64,000 nucleotides of DNA from Alishewanella jeotgali KCTC 22429 (GTDB taxonomy: Bacteria > Pseudomonadota > Gammaproteobacteria > Enterobacterales > Alteromonadaceae): NCBI RefSeq assembly GCF_000245735.1, contig NZ_AHTH01000005.1:248001-312000 (forward strand). The letters run 5' to 3'. Numbering within the stretch: position 1 is the first letter of the stretch; each line of letters begins with the position of its first letter. The translations under genes and the position numbers were made by a program. Below, piece after piece: positions 8,472 through 18,683 of this stretch. The notes under the pieces are model-generated. The model ran no database searches. It was not told the DNA's origin and saw nothing but the letters and a program-made list of their open reading frames with translations.

Positions 8472-10166
8472 TTAGACCTTATAGTTACCGACCAGCGTAT
8501 CCAGCTCTGTCGCTAATGCGTTTAAGCGCTCACTGGTGGCAGATGCACGTCTTGTTCCTTCAGCCGTTTCTTCGGTTACCGCCACAATTTGATGTACGTT
8601 CTCATTAATGGCGCCGGAAACATGGGTTTGCTCCTCAGCGGCGGTGGCGATCTGCGCGTTCATATTATTGATGGTATTAACCGCACTGCTAATTTGGTTA
8701 AGTGCCAGCTCGACCTGCCGGATCTCATCAACACTGCTTTGGCTGCTTTGTTTTAACTTACTAATCAGATCGATCGCACCTTTAATACCGGCTTGCAGGC
8801 GCTGGATCATCTGCTGGATTTCCTGGGTGCTTTGTTGGGTACGACTGGCCAGAGTGCGCACTTCATCGGCTACTACCGCAAAACCACGCCCCGCTTCGCC
8901 GGCCCGCGCCGCCTCAATGGCGGCATTGAGCGCCAGCAGGTTGGTTTGCTCAGCAATGCTGCGGATCACATCCAGTACTCCGCCAATACTGTCGGATTCT
9001 TTGCTTAAATCGCCAATAACCGAAACCCCATGGGTCACCTGCTCCGCCAAACCATCAATTACCCGTACTGTTTGCAGCAACGTCTGCTTCGAGTTACTGA
9101 CCAGATCCTCGGCATTAGCGGCGGCTTCCGATGCCCGCATGGCGCTATCTGCCACTTCATGGGCCGAAGCCGCCATCTCGTTCATTGCCGTAGCCACTTG
9201 ATCACTCTCGGATTGTTGGCGTGCCACGCCCTGCCCGGCCTGGCGCATAATGCCATTTAGCTCATTAGCGCTGTGATTCAGCGTTTTGGTCGAACCGGCA
9301 ACCTGTGCCACCAAATCCCGGACCTGACTGGCAAAGCGGTTAAAAGCCTGCGCCAGTTGCGCTAATTCATCATTACCCTCAGCCGTTAAGCGATGCCGTA
9401 AATCGCCGCCACCCTGAGCAATATCGGTCATGGCGCTCACCGCCGATTTCAGTGGTGTAATAATACTGCGTACCACCACCAGTGCCAGCAAGGTAATCAC
9501 AATTAACGCAATAGCTGCGGTGACTATCGAACTCCAGAGGCTGGTTGCCAGCGAGTCGTCTACCCGTTGCTGCATCACCGCAACCTGTTTATCCAGGCTG
9601 TCGATCCAAAAGCCGGTGCCTAACATTAAACCCCATTTGGTTAGCTCTTCGGCATAACCCAGTTTTGGATCCGTGGTATTGGTTTCCGGATTATTCCAGT
9701 GATAATACAAGTAACCTTTGCCACTGCGGGCGGCATTCCACAGGCCCCGAATGACTTCAACGCCATTAGGATCTTTAAGATCCATCAAATTACGGCCCTG
9801 CAAGGCAGGGTTGGCGGCGTGCATCACATTGACGCCCTGCTGATCATAGATAAAGAAGTAGCCCATGCTGCCACTGTCATCAAAACGCAGTTGGCGCAAA
9901 ATATTAATGGCTTGTTCCCGAATGGCCGGATTGGTCGCTGCATCCGGCGCATTATAAAGATGAGCGATGGCAGTCTTACCCAGCTCCATATAGTTTTTAA
10001 TTACTGCCTGCTGGCTTTGGCTATACACCTCAGCAAAGCCATCCACACCCTGCTGGCCGAGGCTGCGTGCCTGCATTAAGCTAAAGGTTACCAGCACTAC
10101 TGCCAGTAAGGTGCTGGGTAATAACGCCAGCAGGAGGATACGGGTTTGGATGGTCAAATTTGCCAT
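8472..10166 (-). CDS. Methyl-accepting chemotaxis protein with single Cache sensor domain
   Basis: This 564-residue transmembrane chemoreceptor should signal to CheA/CheW. Membrane helix 1 is at about residues 9-30. A periplasmic single-Cache (sCache_2-like) domain spans about 40-195, with [19 protein letters not shown] and [14 protein letters not shown]. Membrane helix 2 is at about 209-233. HAMP follows ([23 protein letters not shown]). The signalling coiled coil carries the conserved tip [19 protein letters not shown] and then [15 protein letters not shown]. There is no C-terminal NWETF-like CheR/CheB tether; the chain ends LVGNYKV. Small organic acids are common ligands of this class, but the ligand here is not known. 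Confidence 0.94.
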   Translation of the reverse strand: MANLTIQTRILLLALLPSTLLAVVLVTFSLMQARSLGQQGVDGFAEVYSQSQQAVIKNYMELGKTAIAHLYNAPDAATNPAIREQAINILRQLRFDDSGSMGYFFIYDQQGVNVMHAANPALQGRNLMDLKDPNGVEVIRGLWNAARSGKGYLYYHWNNPETNTTDPKLGYAEELTKWGLMLGTGFWIDSLDKQVAVMQQRVDDSLATSLWSSIVTAAIALIVITLLALVVVRSIITPLKSAVSAMTDIAQGGGDLRHRLTAEGNDELAQLAQAFNRFASQVRDLVAQVAGSTKTLNHSANELNGIMRQAGQGVARQQSESDQVATAMNEMAASAHEVADSAMRASEAAANAEDLVSNSKQTLLQTVRVIDGLAEQVTHGVSVIGDLSKESDSIGGVLDVIRSIAEQTNLLALNAAIEAARAGEAGRGFAVVADEVRTLASRTQQSTQEIQQMIQRLQAGIKGAIDLISKLKQSSQSSVDEIRQVELALNQISSAVNTINNMNAQIATAAEEQTHVSGAINENVHQIVAVTEETAEGTRRASATSERLNALATELDTLVGNYKV

Positions 10167-10296
10167 AAGCTACTCTCAGTTCGGTGAATAAAAAACGTCT
10201 GCTGAAAGTATAACGTCTGTTTAGAAAACTGCAGAAAAACTGGTAGCTTAGGCAACTGATTGCTGATATTTTCGGCAATTTTATTACCATTAAAAC

Positions 10297-10323
10297 GACA
10301 AAGCCGGCAACGCCGGCTTTGTC
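10297..10323 (-). terminator. Intrinsic terminator after fklB
   Basis: Twelve-bp perfect arms GACAAAGCCGGC and GCCGGCTTTGTC surround AAC. On the minus strand GTTTTAA follows. It lies 23 bases past the fklB stop codon. Confidence 0.8.
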
Positions 10324-10345
10324 ACATTGAAGCGGAAACTAAGGG

Positions 10346-10960
10346 TTACAGAATTGCCAGCAGTTCTACATCAAATACCAGGGTGCTGAAAGGTGCGATA
10401 GCATTGCCGGCACCGCGCTCACCATAGGCCAGGTTATGCGGGATATATAACCGCAGTTTTGAACCTACCGCCATCAGTTGCAGCGCTTCAGTCCAGCCAG
10501 CGATAACGCCGGATACCGGGAATTCTGCTGGTTCACCGCGCTGATAAGAGCTATCAAACACAGTGCCGTCAATCAGGGTACCGTGATAGTGGGTACGCAC
10601 GGTAGAGGCTGCGGTTGGCTTATCGCCTTCGGCGGCTACCAGAACTTCATACTGTAAACCAGAGGCAGTAACGGTTACTTCCGGGCGCTTGGCATTTTCT
10701 GCCAGGAACATTTCACCGGCTTCTGCCAGCGCCTGCGCTTTTTCTTGCTCTTCGGCCTGCATGCGCTGGCTAATAACGGTAAAAGCAGCACGGATTTGCT
10801 CATCACTCACTTCTGGCGCCTGCTCGTTGTACGCAGCGGCTAAACCGGCGGCGACAGCAGTGATATCTAAACCATCGAACGGACGATCAGCCAGTTGCTG
10901 ACCCATTTGTAAACCGATACCGTAGCTGGCGTGCTGCTCTAACGTAGTAAATTTTGACAT
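10346..10960 (-). CDS. fklB: FKBP-type peptidyl-prolyl cis-trans isomerase (FklB-like)
   Basis: This isomerase assists folding by rotating prolyl bonds. An N-terminal helical dimerisation domain (ASYGIGLQMGQQLADRPF at about residues 10-27) is joined by a long charged helix (about 75-100) to an FKBP domain. The FKBP signatures are VRTHYHGTLIDGTVFDSS, PVSGVIAGWTEALQLM and HNLAYGERGAGNAIAP. The ATG at 10960 (MSKFTTLEQHASYG) fits FklB better than the ATG three codons upstream, giving 204 residues. There is no signal peptide, which favours the cytoplasmic FklB over the periplasmic FkpA. The gene has its own terminator. Confidence 0.9.
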   Translation of the reverse strand: MSKFTTLEQHASYGIGLQMGQQLADRPFDGLDITAVAAGLAAAYNEQAPEVSDEQIRAAFTVISQRMQAEEQEKAQALAEAGEMFLAENAKRPEVTVTASGLQYEVLVAAEGDKPTAASTVRTHYHGTLIDGTVFDSSYQRGEPAEFPVSGVIAGWTEALQLMAVGSKLRLYIPHNLAYGERGAGNAIAPFSTLVFDVELLAIL

Positions 10961-11064
10961 GGATTTCACTTATATTGACGGGTGCAGCCGGGCTACACCA
11001 CTGTTAAAAGATGGCAGTATCTTACGTCAATTACCGCCAAAAGTCTTGTTCAAGCGGCCTTAAC

Positions 11065-11349
11065 TCAGGCGGCCTGTTGTAAACGTTGCCAGATATCCTG
11101 CACCAGCAACTCGTCTGCCGCGTTTAGCTCACCCTGGGCAATTGCGTGCTGCAGGCTGCTGTTCACCTGTTGCAGCAAGGTGGCCAGGCTAAAAGGTTGC
11201 TCGGTTAGTTGCAGGGTTCCAACGGCTAAATCAACATGACCACGTAAATAACCGGCGGCAAATAGCTCATCGTCAGTGGCAACAGGCACTAACTGGTCAA
11301 AAAATTCCGCCGCCCGGGCAATAAAGTGTTCGGTATTGCTATCTTGCAT
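11065..11349 (-). CDS. yfcL: YfcL family protein
   Basis: A small 94-residue protein that matches E. coli YfcL in length and in DDELFAAGYLRGHVDLAVG and AIAQGELNAADELLVQDIW. No function is established for the family. Its ATG shares one base with the stop codon of the upstream ATP-NAD kinase gene (TAATG), so the two are likely translationally coupled. In enterics yfcL lies near aroC, and aroC is also nearby here. Confidence 0.88.
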   Translation of the reverse strand: MQDSNTEHFIARAAEFFDQLVPVATDDELFAAGYLRGHVDLAVGTLQLTEQPFSLATLLQQVNSSLQHAIAQGELNAADELLVQDIWQRLQQAA

Positions 11350-12479
11350 TATGCTTCGTCCTCATAACCTAAGCGGTAAATCACATAATCGTTATAACCG
11401 GTCAGCACCGGTATTAAACCCTGTAACTCGCGATCTAAGGCCATATCACCGGTATCGGCCAGTAATGGCCGGCCATTTAGTTGCTGCAGCTTGCTCTTGG
11501 TCGCCAGCAGCAGAATGTTATCGCGGCCAATGGCGCGGATCACGGCCGGCGAGAGTTGTTGATTACCGCGGCCAAACACATGGCCCTGACCGCCAATCAA
11601 GGTAATAATTAATTTGCTGGGGGTATTCTGCACCAGCTCCAGCAGCTGCGCTGCGGTAACATCTTTGGCCAGCAGCTGACCATTTTCGACCACATCAACA
11701 CCCAGCAGGGTATTGTCCAGCCCCAGTTCCGCCATCACGGCGGCAACCGTCGAGCCAGAGCCCATCACATAACGCACATCCGGTTCCATTAAACCAGCGA
11801 CATAGGCCGCTAAATCATCCAGTACCAGCTCTTCTGACTCCTTGCCGGCCATTTTTACGCTTTGTACATAACGCAGCTCGGCCGGAATGCGCATCTCGCC
11901 ATAGCGGCGGGCTTTGACGACCCCTTCACGGAAAGCACCTTCATCGATATCCATCACTGCGGCTTCCTGCTGACTGACCAGCTCACCGGCGACCAGCTTT
12001 GCCAGCAGCTTACCGGCGGCCAGTGGCGAAATCGCATAAACGCCGGAATGGATCTTACAACCGGCAGGGATACCCAAGACGGTGGTTTTAGCGCCGACGA
12101 CGCTACAGACATTGCGCGCTGTACCATCACCACCGGCAAACAGCAGTAAATCAACGCCGGATTCGGCAATCACGGCAGCGGCTTGCTCGGTATCGGCCGC
12201 GGTAGTAAGTGAATCCGCTGGGGTATAGCAAAGCTGGTAATCAAAACCCAACTCTTCACAAAGCTGCTGCCCCATATCGCCAGCGACGGTAAAGATTTGT
12301 AACTTGTCACGCAGCGGCAGCAGTTGCTCCAGGCTTTGTCTGGCACGCTGTTGCGCCATCGGCACCGCACCGAGTGCCAGTGCCTGTTCAGCCATGCCAT
12401 CGCTACCTTTTAAACCGACACTACCGCCTAAGCCAGCTAACGGATTTACAATCAACCCTAAGCGAAACTGCGTTGTCAT
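11349..12479 (-). CDS. ATP-NAD kinase family protein (diacylglycerol kinase-like fold)
   Basis: This predicted kinase has the NAD kinase / diacylglycerol kinase fold. The nucleotide motif GGDGT is at residues 116-120, in LLLFAGGDGTARN. An N-terminal LIVNPLAGLGG (residues 9-19) is typical of the COG3199 group, which is distinct from canonical NadK. Other conserved points are GIPAGCKIHSGVYA and VMGSGSTVAAVM. The ATG at 12479 follows AGGTGAGG and is preferred to a GTG three codons upstream; it gives 376 residues. It overlaps yfcL by one base. The substrate of this subgroup is not settled, so NAD phosphorylation is only a suggestion. Confidence 0.87.
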   Translation of the reverse strand: MTTQFRLGLIVNPLAGLGGSVGLKGSDGMAEQALALGAVPMAQQRARQSLEQLLPLRDKLQIFTVAGDMGQQLCEELGFDYQLCYTPADSLTTAADTEQAAAVIAESGVDLLLFAGGDGTARNVCSVVGAKTTVLGIPAGCKIHSGVYAISPLAAGKLLAKLVAGELVSQQEAAVMDIDEGAFREGVVKARRYGEMRIPAELRYVQSVKMAGKESEELVLDDLAAYVAGLMEPDVRYVMGSGSTVAAVMAELGLDNTLLGVDVVENGQLLAKDVTAAQLLELVQNTPSKLIITLIGGQGHVFGRGNQQLSPAVIRAIGRDNILLLATKSKLQQLNGRPLLADTGDMALDRELQGLIPVLTGYNDYVIYRLGYEDEA

Positions 12480-12638
12480 CGACCTCACCTGTGTGACAGC
12501 TGTAGAAATTGCTGCGCATTGTAGCGACTTGACCGCAGCTTGCCCAGCGCTGTGCTGCTCGACAACGCTTGCTCCACTGGTTGGACTACTTTAGAGTAAC
12601 AGCATAACCCAGCGTGTTCTAAGCAGTAGTGAGTTCTG

Positions 12639-14036
12639 ATGAGCATAGAAAGCCTGTTTCAACAGCATCAACAGCAGTTTAACGCCGAACCCTATCCATC
12701 ACTTGCTACACGTAAGCAACGCTTGCAGCGTCTGGCTGGGTTGCTAAAACAATACGACACGGCGTTACAACAGGCCGTGTCCCGCGATTTTGGCCAGCGC
12801 AGCAGTGTTGAAACGCAGCTGCTGGAAATCGCGCCCAGTCTGCAGGGCATCAAATATCAGTTGTCACAGCTTAAACGCTGGTTAAAACCGCAGCGCCGTG
12901 CCGTGCACTATACCTTTGCGCCGGCAAAAAACTTTGTGCTGGCGCAGCCGTTAGGTGTGGTTGGTATTATTGTGCCGTGGAATTATCCGATTTTTCTGGC
13001 ACTTAGCCCGCTTATGGCGGCACTCTCAGCCGGTAATCAGGTGATGTTAAAGCTGTCGGAGTTTACTCCGGCAACCAATGCGGTGCTGGCTGAAATGCTG
13101 GCAGAGGGCTTAACTGACTGCGTTAGTGTGGTTCAGGGCGATGCCAACGTCGCCGCCGCTTTTGCCGCCCTACCCTTTGATCATCTGTTGTTTACCGGCT
13201 CTACCGGCGTCGGGCGCAAAGTGATGCAGGCTGCGGCGGCCAATCTGACGCCAGTGACGCTTGAGCTGGGCGGTAAAAGCCCGGCGCTGCTGACAGCAGA
13301 TACCGACTTAGCACATTTTAGCCAGCGCTTATTGTTTGGCAAAACCGCTAATGCCGGTCAAACCTGTGTCGCGCCCGATTATGTGTTAGTGCCTAAGGCT
13401 CGGATCACGGCTTTGATTAACCAACTGCAAGCCGACTTTGCCAAGCTCTATCCTGATTTTGCGACTAACCCCGATTACAGCACGGTGATCAATACTCAGC
13501 ATTATCAGCGCTTACAGCAGCTGCTAAGCGAAGCACTGGCTAAAGGCGCAACCGCTTATCCCTGTGCAGTCATAGGCAGCGAGCAGCAACAACAACAGCG
13601 CCGGCTACCGCTAACCTTGCTGGTTGATGTGCCCGAGGAGTGTCAGATTTTACAGCAGGAAATTTTCGGTCCGCTGTTGCCGATTATCGGCTATGACAGC
13701 TTTGAGCAGGCGCTTGACTATATTAAATCCAGACCCAGGCCGCTGGCGCTGTACTTATTTAGTGAAGATAAGCGGTTGCAACAGCGAGTATTAACCCAAA
13801 CCCATGCCGGTGGCGTTTGCATTAACGATACGCTGCTGCATGTGGCACAGGAGGACTTACCCTTTGGTGGCATCGGGCCATCAGGTTTGGGTAACTACCA
13901 TGGCCCGGAAGGCTTTTGGCGTTTTTCCCACGCCAAGGCGGTGCACCAGAAAGGCCGCTTTAGTAGCAGCATTCTGATTTACCCGCCCTTTAACCGGCCG
14001 CTGTTTAAAGCGCTGCTTAAGTGGTTAATGCGTTAG
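12639..14036 (+). CDS. Aldehyde dehydrogenase of the coniferyl-aldehyde / class 3 group
   Basis: This NAD(P)-dependent enzyme oxidises an aldehyde to the acid. The catalytic set is visible: Asn115 in PWNYP, Glu209 in TLELGGKSPA, and Cys243 in NAGQTCVAPDYV. The coenzyme loop is FTGSTGVGRKV. The 465-residue length and the C-terminal FGGIGPSGLGNYHGPEGF segment fit class 3 aldehyde dehydrogenases, including those named coniferyl aldehyde dehydrogenase. The short chain leaves little beyond the catalytic domain except a hydrophobic, basic tail (residues about 445-465) that may bind membrane. It is convergent with the MFS gene and the two stop codons overlap by four bases. The physiological aldehyde is unknown. 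Confidence 0.9.
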   Translation: MSIESLFQQHQQQFNAEPYPSLATRKQRLQRLAGLLKQYDTALQQAVSRDFGQRSSVETQLLEIAPSLQGIKYQLSQLKRWLKPQRRAVHYTFAPAKNFVLAQPLGVVGIIVPWNYPIFLALSPLMAALSAGNQVMLKLSEFTPATNAVLAEMLAEGLTDCVSVVQGDANVAAAFAALPFDHLLFTGSTGVGRKVMQAAAANLTPVTLELGGKSPALLTADTDLAHFSQRLLFGKTANAGQTCVAPDYVLVPKARITALINQLQADFAKLYPDFATNPDYSTVINTQHYQRLQQLLSEALAKGATAYPCAVIGSEQQQQQRRLPLTLLVDVPEECQILQQEIFGPLLPIIGYDSFEQALDYIKSRPRPLALYLFSEDKRLQQRVLTQTHAGGVCINDTLLHVAQEDLPFGGIGPSGLGNYHGPEGFWRFSHAKAVHQKGRFSSSILIYPPFNRPLFKALLKWLMR

Positions 14037-15220
14037 GGCGTGTTGATGTTTGCGGCTTTATCATCCGCTCGCGGCATAGTACGCGGTAAACTTAGCGCCA
14101 ATAGCATCGCTATTGCTGCTGCCAGTGCCGCCAACGTAAAGGTGGCACTGGCGCCAGCGCCATCGCGCCAGCTGATACCGGCAATATAGGCGCCGATAGC
14201 CCCGCCACCGCCATAAATAATACCGGCATAAAACGCCTGACCGCGGCCGCGCTGTGCCTTGGGAAAAAACTGCTGAATAAACTGCATGGCGCCGCTGTGG
14301 GCAATAGCAAAGCTACCGGCATGTAACAGCATACTGGCTGCCAGCACCAGCGGCTGATCACCAAGATAAGCGACAATTAACCAGCGCAGTGCGGTTAAGC
14401 CATAACAGGCGGCCAGTAAATGCCCCAGCCTGAAACGGCCCAAAATGCGGCCGGCAAAATAAAAGGCGACGATCTCCGCCGCCACCGCCACGCCAATCAG
14501 CAAGCCGGTAACAGTGCCGCTATAGCCCAGATCGCGGCAATACAATGTAAAAAAACCATAGTAAGGCGCAAAGCTCATTTGCAGCATTAAGGCCGCGCCC
14601 ATAAATAGCCACAGTACCTTACTTTTGAATAACTGACGCCAGGATAAGTGCACCTGTTGACTGGCTGACAGCTTAGGCAGCGGCGGCAGTTTAAATAAGC
14701 TGAGTAGCAGTAAGCCTAAAAACAGCAGCGCCGTTGCCGGCATAAACTCACTGCCAAAACGCTGAAATAAATAACCGCCGAGCAGCACCAGAATGATATA
14801 ACCAACACTGCCGGAAGTGCGGATGCGGCTGTAAGCACCGGCATCATCGTTCAACGCATGGAAGGTACAGACTTCGAGCTGCGGTAAGATGGCGGTCCAG
14901 AAAAAACTAAACAGCGCAAAGCCGGCCAGCAAAGGCCAAAAGCCGGCATCAACAAAGCTGCTGCACCAGGCCAGGATCGCGATGATGGCGCCAAAACGCA
15001 TAATACTCAGCGGCCTGGCGGTTTTATCAGCCAGCGTGCCCCACAGCGCCGGGCCAACGATCCGCGTCGCCGTGACCAGCGCCAGCAATAAGCCAATTTG
15101 CGCCGAACTTAAGCCGCGGCCATCCAAAAACAGCCCGAAATAAGGCACAAACAGGCCTAAGACGCCGAAATAAGCAAAATAAGCCAGCGCAAGGGCTGGC
15201 TTGGTGGCAAGTGTTAACAC
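14033..15220 (-). CDS. MFS transporter, 3-phenylpropionate permease (HcaT)-like
   Basis: A 395-residue inner-membrane protein with about 12 hydrophobic helices. The N-terminus YFGVLGLFVPYFGLFLDGRG, then SSAQIGLLLALVTATRIVGP and WGTLADKT, is characteristic of the HcaT/LacY-like PPP family. The substrate is probably a small organic acid or sugar but cannot be read from sequence. The gene follows aroC on the same strand after 46 bases, so prmB-aroC readthrough is possible. Its stop codon overlaps that of the convergent aldehyde dehydrogenase gene, leaving no room for a terminator between them. Confidence 0.85.
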   Translation of the reverse strand: MLTLATKPALALAYFAYFGVLGLFVPYFGLFLDGRGLSSAQIGLLLALVTATRIVGPALWGTLADKTARPLSIMRFGAIIAILAWCSSFVDAGFWPLLAGFALFSFFWTAILPQLEVCTFHALNDDAGAYSRIRTSGSVGYIILVLLGGYLFQRFGSEFMPATALLFLGLLLLSLFKLPPLPKLSASQQVHLSWRQLFKSKVLWLFMGAALMLQMSFAPYYGFFTLYCRDLGYSGTVTGLLIGVAVAAEIVAFYFAGRILGRFRLGHLLAACYGLTALRWLIVAYLGDQPLVLAASMLLHAGSFAIAHSGAMQFIQQFFPKAQRGRGQAFYAGIIYGGGGAIGAYIAGISWRDGAGASATFTLAALAAAIAMLLALSLPRTMPRADDKAANINTP

Positions 15221-15266
15221 GACTGTTCCGTTAAACTAGTGTGATTAAAAAGCGGTATTAATTACT

Positions 15267-16373
15267 TTACTGTTGCCGTGCCAGTGCCGCGATATCCGGC
15301 GTACCGACCTGTACCCCGGCATTTTGGGCGCGATGGCGCAGCAGATGATCGAGCAGCACTATTGCCAGCATGGCTTCGGCTACCGGTACCGCACGGATAC
15401 CCACGCAGGGATCGTGCCGGCCTTTGGTCACTACATCCACCACTTCACCGGCGGTATTAATGGTTTTGCCCGGTATACTGATACTGGAAGTCGGCTTTAA
15501 CGCCATGCTGACCAGAATATCCTGGCCACTGGAAATACCACCCAGGGTACCGCCGGCATGATTCGCCGTAAAGCCCTGCGGTGTCAGCTCATCACGGCCG
15601 GTGGAGCCGCGCTGCTCAACCACCGCAAAACCATCGCCGATTTCCACTGCCTTAACGGCATTGATACTCATCATCGCATGGGCGATATCCGCATCCAGAC
15701 GATCAAACACCGGCTCACCCAGACCGACCGGCATCCCGGTTGCCACCACATTAACCCGCGCGCCAACCGAATCACCGTCTTTTTTCAGCTGCCGCATATA
15801 GTCATCCAGCGCTTCTAGCTTAGTCGCATCCGGGAAGAAAAAGGCATTTTGCTCTACCTGTGACCAATCCAGCTGCTCGGCTTTAATCGGCCCCAGTTGC
15901 TGTAAATAACCACGGATCTCAATACCACAGTGCTCAGCGAGATACTTTTTGGCAATGGCACCGGCCGCCACCCGCACTGCCGTTTCGCGCGCCGACGAAC
16001 GACCACCGCCGCGGTAATCGCGAATGCCGAATTTATGCCAGTAGGTATAGTCGGCATGGCCAGGCCGGAACTGGCTGGCGATATTGGCATAGTCTTGTGA
16101 GCGCTGATCGGTATTTTCAATCAATAAGCCAATACTGGCACCGGTTGTCTTACCTTCAAACACACCAGAGAGAATTTTGACACTGTCTTCCTCGCGGCGC
16201 TGTGTAGTGTAGCGCGAGGTGCCGGGCTTGCGCCGATCCAGATCACACTGTAAATCTTCGGCAGTTAACGCCATACCGGGCGGGCAACCATCGACAATGC
16301 CGCCAATCGCCGGGCCATGGCTTTCACCAAAAGTCGTGACTTTAAATAACTGGCCGATGCTGTTACCTGCCAT
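15267..16373 (-). CDS. aroC: Chorismate synthase
   Basis: AroC converts 5-enolpyruvylshikimate-3-phosphate to chorismate, the branch point for aromatic compounds, and needs reduced FMN. The 368-residue length is typical. Signature segments are [36 protein letters not shown] and GGISSGQDI, with the C-terminal [25 protein letters not shown] precedes the ATG, which begins immediately after the prmB stop codon (TAAATG), so prmB and aroC form one transcript with coupled translation. Confidence 0.97.
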   Translation of the reverse strand: MAGNSIGQLFKVTTFGESHGPAIGGIVDGCPPGMALTAEDLQCDLDRRKPGTSRYTTQRREEDSVKILSGVFEGKTTGASIGLLIENTDQRSQDYANIASQFRPGHADYTYWHKFGIRDYRGGGRSSARETAVRVAAGAIAKKYLAEHCGIEIRGYLQQLGPIKAEQLDWSQVEQNAFFFPDATKLEALDDYMRQLKKDGDSVGARVNVVATGMPVGLGEPVFDRLDADIAHAMMSINAVKAVEIGDGFAVVEQRGSTGRDELTPQGFTANHAGGTLGGISSGQDILVSMALKPTSSISIPGKTINTAGEVVDVVTKGRHDPCVGIRAVPVAEAMLAIVLLDHLLRHRAQNAGVQVGTPDIAALARQQ

Positions 16374-17330
16374 TTAACTTTCCTCGAATAAATGCTGGCA
16401 AGTCACAAGTTGTGCTTTGCTCAGTGCAAAGACGCCAAGGCCTCCGGCACTAAACTCCAGCCAGCGAAATGGGACGTCTGGATATCTATACTGCAATTCA
16501 ACCATACTATTGCCCACTTCACAAACTAAAATACCCTGCTCGGTTAAATGTGCAGCCGCATCGCGCAGGATCTGCCGGGTTAATGCCAGACCGTCGATAC
16601 CAGACGCCAGCCCCAGTTCAGGTTCGTGCCGGTATTCATCTGGCAGATCGGCCATATCTTCGGCATCGACATAAGGCGGGTTAGTGACAATCAAATCATA
16701 TTGCTGGCCCGTCAGGGCACTAAAGCCATCAGACAGAATGGGGTAGACCCGCTCCTGCAGCTGATGCTCGGCAATATTCAGCTCACATACTGCCAGAGCA
16801 TCCTCACTGATATCGACGGCATCAACCTGCGCCTCCGGAAAAGCGACCGCACAGGCAATGGCAATACAACCCGAGCCGGTACAGAGATCCAGAATATGGG
16901 CCGGGCTGCTGCCAGCCGGCAACAGGCCCTGAAACTGCTGCTTAATCAGCTCGCCAATCGGTGAGCGCGGGATCAACACCCGCTCATCGACATAGAACGG
17001 CAGATCACAAAAATAGGCTTGCTGAGTCAGATAGGCAGCTGGAATGCGCTGGGTAATTCGCTGCTCTAACAGCGCGACAAATTGCTGTTTCTCATCTAAT
17101 GTCAGGCGCACGCTAAATAACTTTTCATCACGCAGGGGCGGCAAGTACAACACATGCGACAACATCACTGCGGCTTCATCCCAGGCGTTATCGGTACCAT
17201 GACCAAAATAGACCCCACCCTGATGCATCCGGCTGACCGCCCAACGTAACCAGTCATGCAGGGTCTGCAGTTCGCTATAGGCGCGGTCCAGTAATTCAGG
17301 ACTAAAGGGTGCGGGTAAGGTGTCAGACAT
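16374..17330 (-). CDS. prmB: Ribosomal protein uL3 N5-glutamine methyltransferase
   Basis: PrmB uses S-adenosylmethionine to methylate a glutamine of ribosomal protein L3. The chain from ATG 17330 ([18 protein letters not shown]) is 318 residues with AGGA upstream; the 27 residues upstream of it in frame look non-coding. Motif I is [16 protein letters not shown], and the glutamine-binding NPPY is in [27 protein letters not shown] is the PrmB-type linker (PrmC has RPDTE there). The stop codon abuts the aroC ATG. The start is 50 bases from the divergent smrB gene, so the two share a promoter region. Confidence 0.95.
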   Translation of the reverse strand: MSDTLPAPFSPELLDRAYSELQTLHDWLRWAVSRMHQGGVYFGHGTDNAWDEAAVMLSHVLYLPPLRDEKLFSVRLTLDEKQQFVALLEQRITQRIPAAYLTQQAYFCDLPFYVDERVLIPRSPIGELIKQQFQGLLPAGSSPAHILDLCTGSGCIAIACAVAFPEAQVDAVDISEDALAVCELNIAEHQLQERVYPILSDGFSALTGQQYDLIVTNPPYVDAEDMADLPDEYRHEPELGLASGIDGLALTRQILRDAAAHLTEQGILVCEVGNSMVELQYRYPDVPFRWLEFSAGGLGVFALSKAQLVTCQHLFEES

Positions 17331-17380
17331 GGTATCCTTTGCTCCGGTAGCAGCTAATAAGATAGTATAGATTAAGGCCG

Positions 17381-17956
17381 ATGCAGCAAAAAAAGCCGAA
17401 GCCCGATGCACTCAGCGTCGAAGAGCGAGCCCTGTTTCGCGACAGTGTCGCCGGTGCCCGCCCGCTTGAGCAGGACAAGATACCGCCAGTTGTCAGACGC
17501 AGCAAGCAAAAACGCGCGCCTACCGGCACGGCGGAGCTATCTGCGCAAAAACTGTTCTTTTTCTCCGATGAATACGAAGCCATCACCGACACCAGCGGCA
17601 GCTTGTCTTATGTGCAGCAGGGTGACGACCCGATGCTGGCCGGCCGCTTACGCCGCGGTGAATTAGAACCGCAGGTGGTATTGGATTTACACGGTATGAC
17701 AGCCAATGAAGCGAAAACACAGCTGGCTGGCTTACTGGACTACTGTCAGCAGCAGCAATTTAATTGCGCCTGTGTCGTGCATGGTAAAGGACTGGGCATA
17801 CTGGCACGTAAGGTACCAAACTGGCTGGTGCAACATCCGAATGTACGCGCCTTTCACACCGCCCCAAAAAGCTGGGGCAAGCATGGCGCCCTATTGCTAT
17901 TGCTTAAAATTAATCAGAGCAACGAGCAGCAGTTTCGCGAACTGCAACACCGGTAA
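17381..17956 (+). CDS. smrB: Smr-domain endonuclease SmrB (ribosome rescue factor)
   Basis: SmrB cleaves mRNA between collided ribosomes. At 191 residues it has the enteric form: an N-terminal extension with the segment [18 protein letters not shown], then a C-terminal Smr domain. The domain shows [12 protein letters not shown] (about residues 105-116), the [10 protein letters not shown] loop and the [19 protein letters not shown] end. The catalytic DxH (DLHG) and HGKG are intact. It is divergent from prmB as in E. coli. Confidence 0.93.
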   Translation: MQQKKPKPDALSVEERALFRDSVAGARPLEQDKIPPVVRRSKQKRAPTGTAELSAQKLFFFSDEYEAITDTSGSLSYVQQGDDPMLAGRLRRGELEPQVVLDLHGMTANEAKTQLAGLLDYCQQQQFNCACVVHGKGLGILARKVPNWLVQHPNVRAFHTAPKSWGKHGALLLLLKINQSNEQQFRELQHR

Positions 17957-18001
17957 CAGCAACATCTACAACAGCATCTGTCACGACAAGATCAAGCAGC
18001 G

Positions 18002-18487
18002 TTAGCTACGTACTAACGACAAATCCAGCGGTGACATCTGCTCTAACAACTTCCCGCCCCGCGCTGTCCGGTAGTCGATACAACATAAGGCTGCAGTAGT
18101 GAAAATGGGGGTGCGGCCCGCGTCAGTAAAAGCTTCTACCAGAAAACTGACCAGCGGCATATGGGATACCAGTAATACCCGCGCATCAGGTTGCTCAGCG
18201 AGCAGTAAATCCAGTTGATCTTTGATCTGTAACGCCTGGCCATCCGGTACCAATTGCGGTATCACCTGCAGCCGACAGGCCGCCTGCGCTTCCAACATAA
18301 TGGCAGCAGTTTGCCGTGTACGCAGGTATGGGCTGACCCACAGGTAGTCAAATGCCGGATAGACATTGGCCAACCAGGACGCCATCTGTTGTACTTCTAC
18401 CCGCCCCTGCTCGGTTAGCGCGCGTTGCTGATCATCAGCCTGCAGCGGTTCAGCTTCGCCGTGGCGCATGATTACAATATTTACCAT
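18002..18487 (-). CDS. sixA: Phosphohistidine phosphatase SixA
   Basis: SixA is a small histidine phosphatase that removes phosphate from histidine-containing phosphocarriers, such as the phosphorelay of ArcB or the nitrogen PTS. The 161-residue chain starts MVNIVIMRHGEAEPL with the RHG motif (nucleophile His9). It also has LWVSPYLRTRQTA and VLLVSHMPLVSFL, which supply the second arginine and the second histidine. It is convergent with smrB, 45 bases apart. In enterics sixA lies between smrB and fadJ. Confidence 0.92.
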   Translation of the reverse strand: MVNIVIMRHGEAEPLQADDQQRALTEQGRVEVQQMASWLANVYPAFDYLWVSPYLRTRQTAAIMLEAQAACRLQVIPQLVPDGQALQIKDQLDLLLAEQPDARVLLVSHMPLVSFLVEAFTDAGRTPIFTTAALCCIDYRTARGGKLLEQMSPLDLSLVRS

Positions 18488-18683
18488 GGTGTTATTGCCA
18501 TACTACTTGATCTGTCCCATCTGGCCGGCCGTTTAACAAATAAGCATGCGTCAGGTGAAAATAGTGCGCTATGATAATGAAAGTCAGCCGCCAGCGTAAC
18601 TGCTATTAAAGCATAAGACCTATGCTGGTTATTACTTATCGCTATGAGAGGCGCTCGCAACAGGTGCCTTAGAAGGATGCATC

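Noticed and set aside
9699-10079. 126-codon plus-strand frame in the chemoreceptor gene
   Set aside because: It is antisense to the Cache domain coding region and shows no recognisable protein features.
17331-17411. N-terminal extension of prmB
   Set aside because: The added 27 residues are not PrmB-like and overlap the smrB start; ATG 17330 has a good ribosome site.
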